Source of the DNA: Desulfotalea sp.
GTDB taxonomy: Bacteria > Desulfobacterota > Desulfobulbia > Desulfobulbales > Desulfocapsaceae
DNA: 64,000 nucleotides
Assembly (NCBI GenBank): GCA_002733995.1
Contig: NVXR01000011.1
Span: forward strand, 57,144 to 121,143
Direction of reading: 5' to 3'
Under the pieces are notes generated by a model. That model was not told the DNA's origin, searched no databases, and was given only the letters and a program-made list of their open reading frames with translations. Position numbers and translations under genes: made by a program. Shown in pieces: positions 9,175 through 17,536 of this stretch (position 1 is the first letter of the stretch; every line of letters starts with the position of its first letter).

Positions 9175-9813
9175 ATGAGGGAAGCATTGAAAAAACGTGT
9201 TTTAATAGTCTACTATTCCTTTACCCAGCAAACGCGCATTCTTGTAAGACAGTTTTGTAGAGGTCTTGAGGGGGAGGGGGTAGAGGTGGCTTTTGAGCGC
9301 ATTAAGCCTTTGAATCCGTATGAGTTTCCTTTTAAAACTGATTTACGTTTAGTAAATGTAATGATCAGGACCTTTTTTCGTGGTCGAAAGGAGGTGGAGC
9401 CTGTTTCTGATAGATGTTTTGAAGCGTGGGATTACATCGTTCTTGCTGGCCCCACATGGTCCTATCACCCGAGTGGGCCAATGCTTGATTTTCTCGACAG
9501 ATATGGTGCGTCCGTACTGAGGGGACAAAAAGTTATCCCGTTTATTTCTTGCAGATCTTACTGGCGGCTTCACCACTTAAGTTTACGGCGTGTCTTCAAA
9601 AAGCTAGGGGCAGAACCCCAGGCCCCCATTATCTTTATGCATCCGACCAAAGAGCCGTATCGATTTATCGGATTGCTCCTTAAGTTACGGGGAAAAATGA
9701 TTCGTAGAAATTGGTTTCGAAAGCACTATGAGATGTATGGTCATAGTAAAGAACAAGCGATGCAGGCCTTTGACTATGGTGTTAAACTAGGCAAGAGTAT
9801 GTTGGACAGCTAA
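9175..9813 (+). CDS. Flavodoxin-like protein
   Basis: A 212-residue protein with the flavodoxin fold at its N-terminus: beta strand RVLIVYYS followed by the FMN phosphate loop SFTQQT, then the second core strand DYIVLAGPTW. It probably binds FMN and transfers electrons, or acts as an NAD(P)H-dependent quinone or flavin reductase. The basic C-terminal half (LRGKMIRRNWFRKHYEM) is not a standard flavodoxin feature and could contact membrane or partner. The ATG at 9175 has no ribosome binding site; an in-frame TTG at 9187, preceded by GAGGG, is a plausible alternative start. It is monocistronic behind the dsr terminator. Confidence 0.7.
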   Translation: MREALKKRVLIVYYSFTQQTRILVRQFCRGLEGEGVEVAFERIKPLNPYEFPFKTDLRLVNVMIRTFFRGRKEVEPVSDRCFEAWDYIVLAGPTWSYHPSGPMLDFLDRYGASVLRGQKVIPFISCRSYWRLHHLSLRRVFKKLGAEPQAPIIFMHPTKEPYRFIGLLLKLRGKMIRRNWFRKHYEMYGHSKEQAMQAFDYGVKLGKSMLDS

Positions 9814-10037
9814 GCCGCACTTTTTCTCTGCTGCGGCCGGTAGGTGTGGCTCTCGTTGGCTCATTGGAAGTGTCTGCTGTGTTACTTTGTCGGTGAAAAG
9901 TAAGTGGCTGGATAGATGCCGTACTACTTCAACTATGTCCTCCGCCCTCTTGCTCAATAGCAGCAAAGAATAGCTACAGGCGGTGCTGTAACCGACGGGT
10001 ACAAATCACCGCAATCCTAAGCCTTTGTAACAAGCTA

Positions 10038-10829
10038 TCAGGGCCATTGGCCATTGAGATAGAGTTGGAACAGATAGAGAATTTTTTCTGAGTAAAAGAC
10101 AAAGATAAATGCTGCAATAGAAAGGAAGGGTCCAAAAGGGATTCGGGTTCGAGCGCCTTTCTTTTGATAGACCATGGCAATGATGCCAATTATTGATCCC
10201 GATAGTGAGCTAGCAAAAATCACAAAAGGTAAGGATTGCCAGCCGAGCCACGCACCAATCATTGCAAGGAGTTTAATATCACCTCCACCCATGCCGTCTA
10301 TTTTGCGTATAATAAAATAGCAAAGGGCAATAAGGTAAAGCACACCACCACCCGCTGCGACGCCAATAAGAGAACTTTGCCAGGTTAGAGTCGTACTGAA
10401 TACAGAAAAAATAATCCCCGCAGCTATACCGGGCAGGCTGATAATGTCGGGTATTATCTGATGGTGAATGTCAATAACGATAATGACGAGTAGGGCTGCA
10501 CAAAAGAAAAAGAGGCAGACAAATTCGAAACTGACGCCATACCTACCCATTAATGCGGCTGCTAGTCCTGCCATTGTCAGTTCAACGAGTGGATACTGTA
10601 GAGATATTCCTGTCTTGCAATGGCCGCATTTGCCGAAAAGAAACAAGTAGCTGAGTAGGGGAATATTTTCGTACCAGTGAAGTGGAGCTTTACAGACCGG
10701 ACAGTGGGAGGCGGGGAAGGCGATTGATTCACCTTCATTTGGTAGCCTTAGAATAACGACATTTAAAAAACTACCAACTACAGCACCAAAGAGCGTCGCA
10801 AAAACTACATGTAAAGTTTGCAGTATCAT
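10038..10829 (-). CDS. pilD: Type 4 prepilin peptidase / leader peptidase
   Basis: A 263-residue integral membrane aspartic protease that cleaves and N-methylates type IV prepilins and type II secretion pseudopilins. Visible are the N-terminal GSFLNVVILRLP motif, the cytoplasmic zinc-finger-like pair CPVC...CGHC, the first catalytic aspartate in IDIHHQIIPD, and the GMGGGDIKLLAMIGAWLG motif with the second catalytic aspartate. About seven or eight helices are predicted. I use the ATG at 10829 because the longer TTG start at 10859 only adds a redundant hydrophobic stretch; neither has a clear ribosome binding site. No pilin genes are adjacent. Confidence 0.93.
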   Translation of the reverse strand: MILQTLHVVFATLFGAVVGSFLNVVILRLPNEGESIAFPASHCPVCKAPLHWYENIPLLSYLFLFGKCGHCKTGISLQYPLVELTMAGLAAALMGRYGVSFEFVCLFFFCAALLVIIVIDIHHQIIPDIISLPGIAAGIIFSVFSTTLTWQSSLIGVAAGGGVLYLIALCYFIIRKIDGMGGGDIKLLAMIGAWLGWQSLPFVIFASSLSGSIIGIIAMVYQKKGARTRIPFGPFLSIAAFIFVFYSEKILYLFQLYLNGQWP

Positions 10830-10911
10830 AATCAAAAGAAAAATATTAAAAGTATACAACTGTTTTTAGTGCCTTACTCATTAAAAACTGTCATACAAAA
10901 GGGGATATACA

Positions 10912-10941
10912 GTACTTTCAGGAAATTAGCTTTGAAAGTAC
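10912..10941 (+). other. Inverted repeat in the pyrK leader
   Basis: A perfect 9-bp inverted repeat, GTACTTTCA (10912-10920) and TGAAAGTAC (10933-10941), with a 12-nt loop, lies 79 bp upstream of pyrK. There is no T-run. It could be an operator or a leader hairpin for pyrKD; nothing distinguishes these. Confidence 0.35.
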
Positions 10942-11020
10942 CTCCAAGGCACGTAACCCGGATTGACGTTCATTTACCGGGGGCAGTTTATCAATTACTA
11001 CATAAGGTGTTTAGCTAACT

Positions 11021-11809
11021 ATGTCACAATACCAGGAAAATGCAACTGTTACTCGTGTGGAACAGCTTACTGAAAAAAATTATCGCCTTACTTTTGAATC
11101 TCCGCTGATCGCCGGGGTGTGTAAGCCAGGTCAGTTCGTTATGATCAGGACAAGTATTGGCCAAGATCCCCTGCTGCGTCGTCCGTTTTCAGTGCATCAG
11201 GTCTTGGGAGAAAGTCAAATACAGATCTACTTTAAAGAGGTTGGTCGTGGTACCACTCTGCTCGCCCATGCCAAGGTAGGCGATGCGTATTCCATATTCG
11301 GACCATTGGGAAGAGGCTTTAAAATCAATACCGGAGGACCTTCGATTCTAGTCGGTGGAGGCCTTGGGATTGCCCCATTGCTTTTATTGCTCAAAGAAAA
11401 CTGTCGCCTTAAAAAGACTTTTGATAATGATTTGGTAATTCTTGGTGGAAGAAGCCGGGCAGAGGTCGAGCCGTTGTTGGAAGATTTTAAACAGTATGGT
11501 GTTACGGTTAGGGTTGCTACGGATGATGGTTCTCTTGGCTACCAAGGTTATGTTACGGATATATTGAAAGCAAGCCAGGTTACAGGGGACAGTACGGTCT
11601 ACGGTTGTGGTCCTGAGCTAATGCTGGCAGGGCTTGCCAAAATATGCAAAGAAGTTGGCGTTGCCTGTCAGGTTTCAGTTGAAAGTGTTATGGCCTGTGG
11701 AATGGGTGCATGCCTTGGTTGCTCCAGGCCCGATAAAAAAGGTTCTTACATCCATGTGTGTCTTAATGGGCCTGTCTTTGATGCGGAGAAATTAGAATGG
11801 AATATGTAA
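11021..11809 (+). CDS. pyrK: Dihydroorotate dehydrogenase electron transfer subunit
   Basis: The 262-residue FAD and [2Fe-2S] subunit of class 1B dihydroorotate dehydrogenase, passing electrons from PyrD to NAD+ in pyrimidine synthesis. Domains in order: ferredoxin-NADP reductase-like FAD barrel with RRPFSV (~45-50), NAD-binding domain with GGGLGIAPLL (~110), and a C-terminal [2Fe-2S] site with CGMGACLGC followed by the last cysteine in IHVCLNGPVF. AAGGTG lies 13 nt upstream of the ATG. Its 3' end overlaps pyrD by 13 nt, so the two subunits are likely co-translated. Confidence 0.95.
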   Translation: MSQYQENATVTRVEQLTEKNYRLTFESPLIAGVCKPGQFVMIRTSIGQDPLLRRPFSVHQVLGESQIQIYFKEVGRGTTLLAHAKVGDAYSIFGPLGRGFKINTGGPSILVGGGLGIAPLLLLLKENCRLKKTFDNDLVILGGRSRAEVEPLLEDFKQYGVTVRVATDDGSLGYQGYVTDILKASQVTGDSTVYGCGPELMLAGLAKICKEVGVACQVSVESVMACGMGACLGCSRPDKKGSYIHVCLNGPVFDAEKLEWNM

Positions 11810-12741
11810 AGTCAAGTGGGGACAGTTTTGCGGATATGCAGGTAAACATTGGCTCTCTGCAACTCAAAAATCCGGTGATGACCGCTTCAGGGACCTTTGG
11901 TTATGCCCGGGAATTTGAAAACCTGATGAATCTACAGCGTCTTGGCGCAGTGATCGTCAAGGGGATTTCCCTTAACCCACGCCCTGGAAATCCCCCGCCA
12001 CGCATTGTTGAGACCTCCTGTGGAATGCTGAATGCAATAGGCCTGCAGAATGTTGGGGTTGATCGTTTTATTAAAGAGAAGATGAACTATCTTGCAGGAC
12101 TCAATGTTCCGGTCATTGTCAATATTCTTGGTGATTCCATTGCAGAATATGAAGAAATAACCTCAAGATTGCAAGGTGTGCCCGGGGTTGCTGGTATCGA
12201 GGTAAATATATCCTGTCCCAACGTCAAAAAAGGTGGTGTCGCTTTTGGTACTGACCCTAAGATGGCCGCTGCGGTAACTGCTGCGGTTAAGGGGAAATCC
12301 ACCGTACCAGTCATGGTGAAGCTTTCACCAAACGTGTCTGATATCGCTACGATTGCTCTTGCTGTGGAAGATGCCGGAGCTGATTCCGTCTCTCTTATCA
12401 ATACCCTGATCGGTATGGCCGTTGATCTGAAGACGAGAAGACCTGCACTTGCAAATATTATCGGTGGCCTTTCGGGTCCTGCCATTAAGCCCGTTGCCCT
12501 GCGGATGGTCTACGAAGTTGCCAAAAAGGTTTCTATTCCCATTATTGGTGTCGGGGGTATTGAGACAGCTGAAGATGCCCTTGAGTTTATGCTGGCGGGA
12601 GCGACAGCCGTACAGATCGGGACTGCCAACTTTGTAAATCCAAGGGCAAGTGAGGATGTGGTGGACGGTCTGGCAGCCTATGTTGTTAAAGAAAAGCTCA
12701 GCTCCATACGCTCGATGATAGGACAACTCAATCTGGCATAG
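11797..12741 (+). CDS. pyrD: Dihydroorotate dehydrogenase, class 1B catalytic subunit
   Basis: A 314-residue FMN enzyme oxidising dihydroorotate to orotate. Recognisable segments are NPVMTASGTFG, the substrate and FMN contacts IVKGISLNPRPGNPPPR, EVNISCPNVK with the conserved catalytic-loop cysteine, LSPNV, and the FMN phosphate site GVGGIETAEDALEF with AGATAVQIGTA. The start at 11797 overlaps pyrK. The alternative ATG at 11836 (MQVNIGSL) would remove 13 unconserved residues and is equally compatible with the family. Pairing with PyrK makes this the NAD-dependent class 1B type rather than a quinone-dependent class 2 enzyme. Confidence 0.95.
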   Translation: MEYVKSSGDSFADMQVNIGSLQLKNPVMTASGTFGYAREFENLMNLQRLGAVIVKGISLNPRPGNPPPRIVETSCGMLNAIGLQNVGVDRFIKEKMNYLAGLNVPVIVNILGDSIAEYEEITSRLQGVPGVAGIEVNISCPNVKKGGVAFGTDPKMAAAVTAAVKGKSTVPVMVKLSPNVSDIATIALAVEDAGADSVSLINTLIGMAVDLKTRRPALANIIGGLSGPAIKPVALRMVYEVAKKVSIPIIGVGGIETAEDALEFMLAGATAVQIGTANFVNPRASEDVVDGLAAYVVKEKLSSIRSMIGQLNLA

Positions 12742-12846
12742 GCTTTGTATAAGTCTGTTGGGGCAGAGGTCGTTTGGGCACAGGGCCATTCTCGGACTGG
12801 CTTCGAGTGTCAATGTTAATGAATAAGGTATAATTGGTGAACTATA

Positions 12847-14115
12847 ATGATTGAAATACAACCACTCAATAATATAGATGTAACACTTGAAGTTCCTGGC
12901 TCCAAAAGTCTCACCCAAAGAGCCTTGATTGCGGCGGTACTCGCCGAGGGCACAAGCCAGTTGCATAGCCCTCTGCAAAGTGAAGATACCGAATATTCTT
13001 CAAGCGCTCTGGAGCAGATGGGGGCGGTTATCGAACGGGGTGAGACATGGACCATTCAAGGAATTGCTGGTGCTCTTTCTGCCAGTGAGGCCCCCATTTA
13101 TCTCGGTAATAATGGCACAGCAACAAGGTTTTTAACATCCGTTGCCGCCCTAGGTCATACGCCATACACAATCGATGGTGACAAGAGAATGTGCGAGAGA
13201 CCCATTGCTCCGCTAGTGAGTGCTCTTACGGGTTGGGGAGTTGATATTGAATCAGTCCACGGAACGGGGTGTCCCCCCCTAAAGATAAATGCCAATGGGC
13301 TTGACGGTGGAACGACCATTTTACCCGAGGGGAAGAGCAGCCAGTACCTCTCTTCTCTTTTACTGGTGGCCCCTTACGCTAAAAGTCCAGCAACGCTCAA
13401 GGTTGAGGGTGAAATCATGTCAAGACCCTATGTGGCCATGACCCTTGCCGTTATGGCTGATTTTGGCATCTTTGTTGATTGTACCGCCGACTATAGCTCG
13501 TTCTCCATCCCACAAGGTTGCTATAAGGGGTGTGAATACCGAGTTGAAGGTGATGCCTCCAGTGCCTCCTACTTCTGGGCTGCCGCTGCTATTACAGGGG
13601 GAAGGGTCAGTGTGAGCAATGTTCCTGTCCCGTCGCTCCAGGGAGATTCTATGCTTGTGCCTCTCTTGGGTCGGATGGGTTGTGACATTTCTAAGAAGGG
13701 AGACGGACTGTGTTTGCAGGGGCCTGAAAAACTCAGCGGCATAACCATCGATATGGGTGATATGCCCGATATTGTTCCTACCTTAGCAGTGGTTGCCGCC
13801 TTTGCAGAGGGCACAACCGTTATCAATAATATTGCCCATCTGAGAATAAAAGAGTGTGACCGCTTATCAGCTATTGTGGCTGAACTTGGCAAGCTTGGGG
13901 TGAAAATCGACGAGCACGAGGGGTCGATGGTGATCCACGGAGAGGGTGGGCGTGGTCTTGTTGGGGCCGAAATTGAAACCTATGATGATCACAGAATGGC
14001 AATGAGTATGGCCGTTGCCGGTTTGAGGGTTCCCGGGGTCAAAATTACTGGAGAAGGGTGTGTTGCAAAATCTTTCCCTGATTTTTGGCAGCGATTTTCC
14101 CAGCTTAAGGGCTAA
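12847..14115 (+). CDS. aroA: 3-phosphoshikimate 1-carboxyvinyltransferase (EPSP synthase)
   Basis: A 422-residue enzyme joining shikimate 3-phosphate and phosphoenolpyruvate, the sixth step of aromatic amino acid synthesis. Family signatures are PGSKSLTQRALIAAVLAEG near the N-terminus, LGNNGTATRFL (the PEP site usually reads GNAGT, so the third position differs), and the C-terminal RIKECDRLSAI and DDHRMAMSMAVAGL motifs. The two-domain length is normal. It stands alone 105 bp after pyrD on the same strand and converges on mltA. Confidence 0.95.
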   Translation: MIEIQPLNNIDVTLEVPGSKSLTQRALIAAVLAEGTSQLHSPLQSEDTEYSSSALEQMGAVIERGETWTIQGIAGALSASEAPIYLGNNGTATRFLTSVAALGHTPYTIDGDKRMCERPIAPLVSALTGWGVDIESVHGTGCPPLKINANGLDGGTTILPEGKSSQYLSSLLLVAPYAKSPATLKVEGEIMSRPYVAMTLAVMADFGIFVDCTADYSSFSIPQGCYKGCEYRVEGDASSASYFWAAAAITGGRVSVSNVPVPSLQGDSMLVPLLGRMGCDISKKGDGLCLQGPEKLSGITIDMGDMPDIVPTLAVVAAFAEGTTVINNIAHLRIKECDRLSAIVAELGKLGVKIDEHEGSMVIHGEGGRGLVGAEIETYDDHRMAMSMAVAGLRVPGVKITGEGCVAKSFPDFWQRFSQLKG

Positions 14116-14138
14116 GTTGCTGCGGATTTAATTGCAAG

Positions 14139-14205
14139 AAGGGAGGGGAGTTCCTCCCTTGTATGACCTGTGGCACTTTTCTTTGGGAAAAGGGGCTCAG
14201 GTCAT
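14139..14205. terminator. Paired hairpins between convergent aroA and mltA
   Basis: Two adjacent perfect stems: AAGGGAGG/CCTCCCTT (14139-14160, 6-nt loop) and ATGACCTG/CAGGTCAT (14163-14205), the second reaching the mltA stop codon. Neither has a T-run on either strand. They sit where convergent transcripts must end, so a termination or 3'-stabilising role is inferred. Confidence 0.4.
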
Positions 14206-15392
14206 GGACCACCCATATTCTCGAAGCCTTTTTTTATCAAAAAATAGAGCTTGCCCGGATGCTTCATATGGTTTGCGGCAATCTCAGCGTACTTGCCACT
14301 TCCCCAAAACACATCCACCCGACCTGTTCCTTGTATTGCAGATCCAGAATCCTGGGGAAAGACAAATCGATTCATCGGTTGCCACTTTTCAATAGCATCC
14401 TTGGCATTAACAACTGGTTTTTCTGATTGTAAATAGGCGATGGTGCCGCCGGGGAGTTGCTGTTGGTCAATGGCAATTGAGCGTCCGGGCGTGAGGGGTT
14501 CTCCGGAACTACCCCGTGGGCCTTTCTTGTCCCCCCAACTAAAAAAAATGAAGCGTGGGTTGTGCTGGAGGAGGGACTGCATCGTATCTGGGTGCTCCTG
14601 CAGATATTTTCGAATAGTGGGGATGGTAACCTTTGCTAGTTTCATAACTTTCGTGTCCACCAGATACTTGCCAATGCTCTTGTAGTCAAGACCATTGCTG
14701 CCAGCAAAACCAACAGCTTTTACCGTGCCATCAGGTAGGGCGATTCTTCCTGACCCCTGTACATGCAGGAGATATGCATCAAAGGGATCTTTAAGATACA
14801 CCAGTTCATTACCCGCTAGACGTTGTTCTGTTTCAATCTCTTTCCGGCTCCAAAAGGCAGTGAATTTGAGATTATTATCATATCTGCCCAGCCGCTTTTT
14901 ACCGTCGGGTCCGGTTTGTTGTACAAGTGAGGCCGGGCGTTTGTATAGAGGTGTGAGGTAGGGGGCTTTTTTGCTTAAACTGCCTGCAAAAAGAGGTTCG
15001 TAATATCCGGTTACGAGCATATTTCTCCCCCATTTGTTTTTCCGTCCCCCCGCTTGAAAAAAGAGATAGTGAGTCTTGAGAAAGTTATCCAGCTGCTTAT
15101 TGGAAGGTGCTGTTTTAAGAAAGTCCAACATCTCATCAACGGATTTACGTAGCCAGCTGGTGGACACCTTATACGGTCCAACTGTTACCCTTTTTGCATC
15201 GGGTTGGCCTTCGAGGTAGTGTTGTTGACGTTGCATGACTTGTATCAGCGAAGCCCGGTCAAGGTCGTCTGTTAATGTTGCCAGGGGGGGAACTTGGTGC
15301 AGCGGCTTATAGGGATCGTAAAAATACAACAATGCGGCTGTGGTCAGGAGGACAACTGCTACACTGGCAATAATGCGGCCGTTTTTAATCAT
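14202..15392 (-). CDS. mltA: Membrane-bound lytic murein transglycosylase A
   Basis: A 396-residue lytic transglycosylase that cleaves peptidoglycan glycan strands to 1,6-anhydro-muropeptides. From the ATG at 15392 the protein begins with a signal anchor (RIIASVAVVLLTTAALLYF). The MltA domain includes GYYEPLFAGS, LVYLKDPFDAYLLHVQGSGRI and NPRFIFFSW, and the C-terminal 3D domain has GRVDVFWGSG with the catalytic aspartate. There is no lipobox, so it is probably a membrane-anchored rather than lipidated form. The frame extends to 15434 inside mltB; the shorter start, 13 bp after the mltB stop, places the membrane segment at the N-terminus. Confidence 0.88.
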   Translation of the reverse strand: MIKNGRIIASVAVVLLTTAALLYFYDPYKPLHQVPPLATLTDDLDRASLIQVMQRQQHYLEGQPDAKRVTVGPYKVSTSWLRKSVDEMLDFLKTAPSNKQLDNFLKTHYLFFQAGGRKNKWGRNMLVTGYYEPLFAGSLSKKAPYLTPLYKRPASLVQQTGPDGKKRLGRYDNNLKFTAFWSRKEIETEQRLAGNELVYLKDPFDAYLLHVQGSGRIALPDGTVKAVGFAGSNGLDYKSIGKYLVDTKVMKLAKVTIPTIRKYLQEHPDTMQSLLQHNPRFIFFSWGDKKGPRGSSGEPLTPGRSIAIDQQQLPGGTIAYLQSEKPVVNAKDAIEKWQPMNRFVFPQDSGSAIQGTGRVDVFWGSGKYAEIAANHMKHPGKLYFLIKKGFENMGGP

Positions 15393-15405
15393 TATGAGCG
15401 GTTCT

Positions 15406-16461
15406 TTACTTGCAAAAAGATTCTGCCATTTCACTCACCGCCATGGCATATTTATGGCTGTGGTTATATTCGGTGATGGCTTGGAAATTCGGATAACCAG
15501 CGAGGTATCGCATACCGCCGCCTTGTTTTGGTGACAGTTCAAGGCCAATTATTGAGAGCCGGCCCTTCTCCGGTGGACGGGGAAGCTCAATCCCTTGGGT
15601 TGTAACAACGTAGCGCCAGTCAACCCGTGCGGTGCGGCCTTTTGCATGGGCTGCGATGAGTTTACTGGAGAGAAGAGAACGACCAATCCTCGCATATACG
15701 GGTGCATTGAGAGTCCAGCCAAACGTTTTAAGATAGTTGGCGATGGAGGCGAAAATGTCCGCTTTGGAAGAGATGAGATCTGACCTGCCATCTCCATCAA
15801 AATCAACAGCGTAGGCGTTGTAACTTGATGGCATGAATTGTGCCTGACCAAAGGCTCCTGCGTAGGACCCCTTTATTTCACGTGGGTCAAAAGCGTTTGT
15901 TTTGCAGAGAAGGAGGAACTCGATAAGTTCTTTGCGAAAGAAAGCAGATCTTCTGGGATAGGCGTCAAAGAGGGTATTAAGGGTGCGAAAAAGGTTGAAG
16001 TTTCCCTGGTTTGCGCCAAATCTTGATTCAATTCCCCATATCGCCACAATGACCTCCCTGTTAACCCCGTAAACCCCTTCAATATGATCAAAGAGTTCGT
16101 GGTATCTTTTGAGGTATTTTTTGCCAGTTCTTGTGACGCCTGGGGTGATAAATAGTGGTCTATAGAGGTAATAGGGTTTGCCTTCCCACTGTTTGTCCAT
16201 GAGTTTAAGCACTTTGATATCGATGGTGACTCCGGCAAAAAGGCTGTTAAGCTCAGTTTGTGAGAATTTTCCTGTTTGCAGCAATTCAGCAAAAAAGTCC
16301 TGATATTTTTGAGAGGTTACATTGATGGGCTGTTGGTCTGTGACCATGTCCGCGGCCTGTAGTTGCCTGTCGCCTGAGTAGCAGGCAGTCGTAAAGACCA
16401 AAAAGAGGATGTTGAATAAGCAGAGCAGCTGGATGGCCCGGCGGAGTCTGGTAAGAGGCAT
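15406..16461 (-). CDS. mltB: Lytic murein transglycosylase B
   Basis: A 351-residue murein transglycosylase of family GH103. The catalytic glutamate lies in the motif VAIWGIESRFGANQGNF. Other family segments are GAFGQAQFMPSSYNAYAVDFDGDG and the following SSKADIFASIANYLKTFGW. The N-terminus (LTRLRRAIQLLCLFNILFLV, then a cysteine) could be a signal peptide with an imperfect lipobox. Several starts are possible (ATG at 16512 and 16461); I took the one giving a basic-then-hydrophobic N-terminus. It lies between the DHH phosphoesterase and mltA, all on the minus strand with short spacing, suggesting one transcript and a shared role in wall turnover. Confidence 0.85.
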   Translation of the reverse strand: MPLTRLRRAIQLLCLFNILFLVFTTACYSGDRQLQAADMVTDQQPINVTSQKYQDFFAELLQTGKFSQTELNSLFAGVTIDIKVLKLMDKQWEGKPYYLYRPLFITPGVTRTGKKYLKRYHELFDHIEGVYGVNREVIVAIWGIESRFGANQGNFNLFRTLNTLFDAYPRRSAFFRKELIEFLLLCKTNAFDPREIKGSYAGAFGQAQFMPSSYNAYAVDFDGDGRSDLISSKADIFASIANYLKTFGWTLNAPVYARIGRSLLSSKLIAAHAKGRTARVDWRYVVTTQGIELPRPPEKGRLSIIGLELSPKQGGGMRYLAGYPNFQAITEYNHSHKYAMAVSEMAESFCK

Positions 16462-16516
16462 AGGCTGGAACCGCTGTAAAATATCGATTGGAGATAGCTC
16501 AAAAGGAATCATTTTT

Positions 16517-17473
16517 CTAAGAATACAGAGCGTGAAAGGTTTTAAGAAAGGTATCAAGCATAGCAGTAGGAAGGGCGTTGATGCCAGCTGCGGCACTTCT
16601 GCCTCCACCTGTGGGAAATGACTTACATAGTGTGTCTGCGTCCCGCCGATCTGCCAGTGGTGCTCGGACACTGATGCGTAGTGTTGTCTTGGTGTTTTCT
16701 GTTATTATTGCGTGGGCCGCTTGTGTTTGCTCCCTTGCCTTCATATTGGAAAACACACCGGATATTCTATTGGCCCAGGGCGTATTCGGAAAGATGTACA
16801 CACGGTTTATCCCAGGGGCAGCGATTGGCTTTTGATCTAAAGCCCGGGCCATGTCGCTGGCATAACCTTCTCGTAATTGCACCAGTTGAGGGGCTGTGGC
16901 TATGAAGTCAAAGGGATTACTAAAGGGCTGTATCGCATGATAGAGGTCTGTCGGTTGGAAATGTAGATCGCTTACATTCGTTCCATAGCCATTATAATTG
17001 AAAAGTTCTCCAAGCTCTAAGAGTGCTTTGCCTTGGGTCTCATTTATCCCCAGCTTGTTTTGTAGAATGGCTGCAATCGTATGGAGATTGTCTCCATAGG
17101 CACCACATACAGCCCATAGCGGAAAGGCGTTGTCGAGGTATTGGTTGACGATAATTGAGGTACAGGTTTCAGCGGATGTGTCTATGTGAGTTTTAAGAGA
17201 CCTTGATTGTTGGATCGTACCTGCGAAGTGATGATCAAAGTAGAGGACACTGTTATTGGCATCGAGGATTTTTCCAAGAGAGATACGGTTACTGTCAAAG
17301 GAGATGTCAAAAACTGTGAGAACACAGTTTTTGACATCTTCTACCTGGGTCAGTAGGGCAATATCTCTTTTAACCCCCGTGATTTTTTGTGTCGTGGGAT
17401 TAGGATGTGCGAGGCGATACTGATGGAGGGCAAATATCCCATCGGCATCACCGTTGAAAATGTCGTAGTGCAT
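16517..17473 (-). CDS. DHH-family phosphoesterase
   Basis: A 318-residue cytosolic phosphoesterase of the DHH/DHHA1 superfamily. Metal-binding motifs are visible in order: FNGDADGI (I), FDISFD (II), DHH in YFDHHF (III), and a fourth aspartate in CGAYGDN. The C-terminal DHHA1 substrate domain has TGGGRSAAAGINALP, resembling the GGGHxxAAG loop except that the usual histidine is replaced by arginine-serine. Superfamily members include nanoRNases and cyclic dinucleotide phosphodiesterases; which of these this enzyme resembles is not resolved, and the altered loop argues for caution. First gene of the minus-strand group leading into mltB and mltA. Confidence 0.8.
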   Translation of the reverse strand: MHYDIFNGDADGIFALHQYRLAHPNPTTQKITGVKRDIALLTQVEDVKNCVLTVFDISFDSNRISLGKILDANNSVLYFDHHFAGTIQQSRSLKTHIDTSAETCTSIIVNQYLDNAFPLWAVCGAYGDNLHTIAAILQNKLGINETQGKALLELGELFNYNGYGTNVSDLHFQPTDLYHAIQPFSNPFDFIATAPQLVQLREGYASDMARALDQKPIAAPGINRVYIFPNTPWANRISGVFSNMKAREQTQAAHAIITENTKTTLRISVRAPLADRRDADTLCKSFPTGGGRSAAAGINALPTAMLDTFLKTFHALYS

Positions 17474-17536
17474 AGACTTCCCCCCCCCGTTTTTCTCCCT
17501 GTTCGTTCTTTCTCTATTGGCAGAATTGTACCATGG

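Noticed and set aside
15406..16671. Longer mltB reading frame from 16671
   Set aside because: It would run through the end of the DHH phosphoesterase gene and bury the signal sequence; starts at 16512 or 16461 are more sensible.
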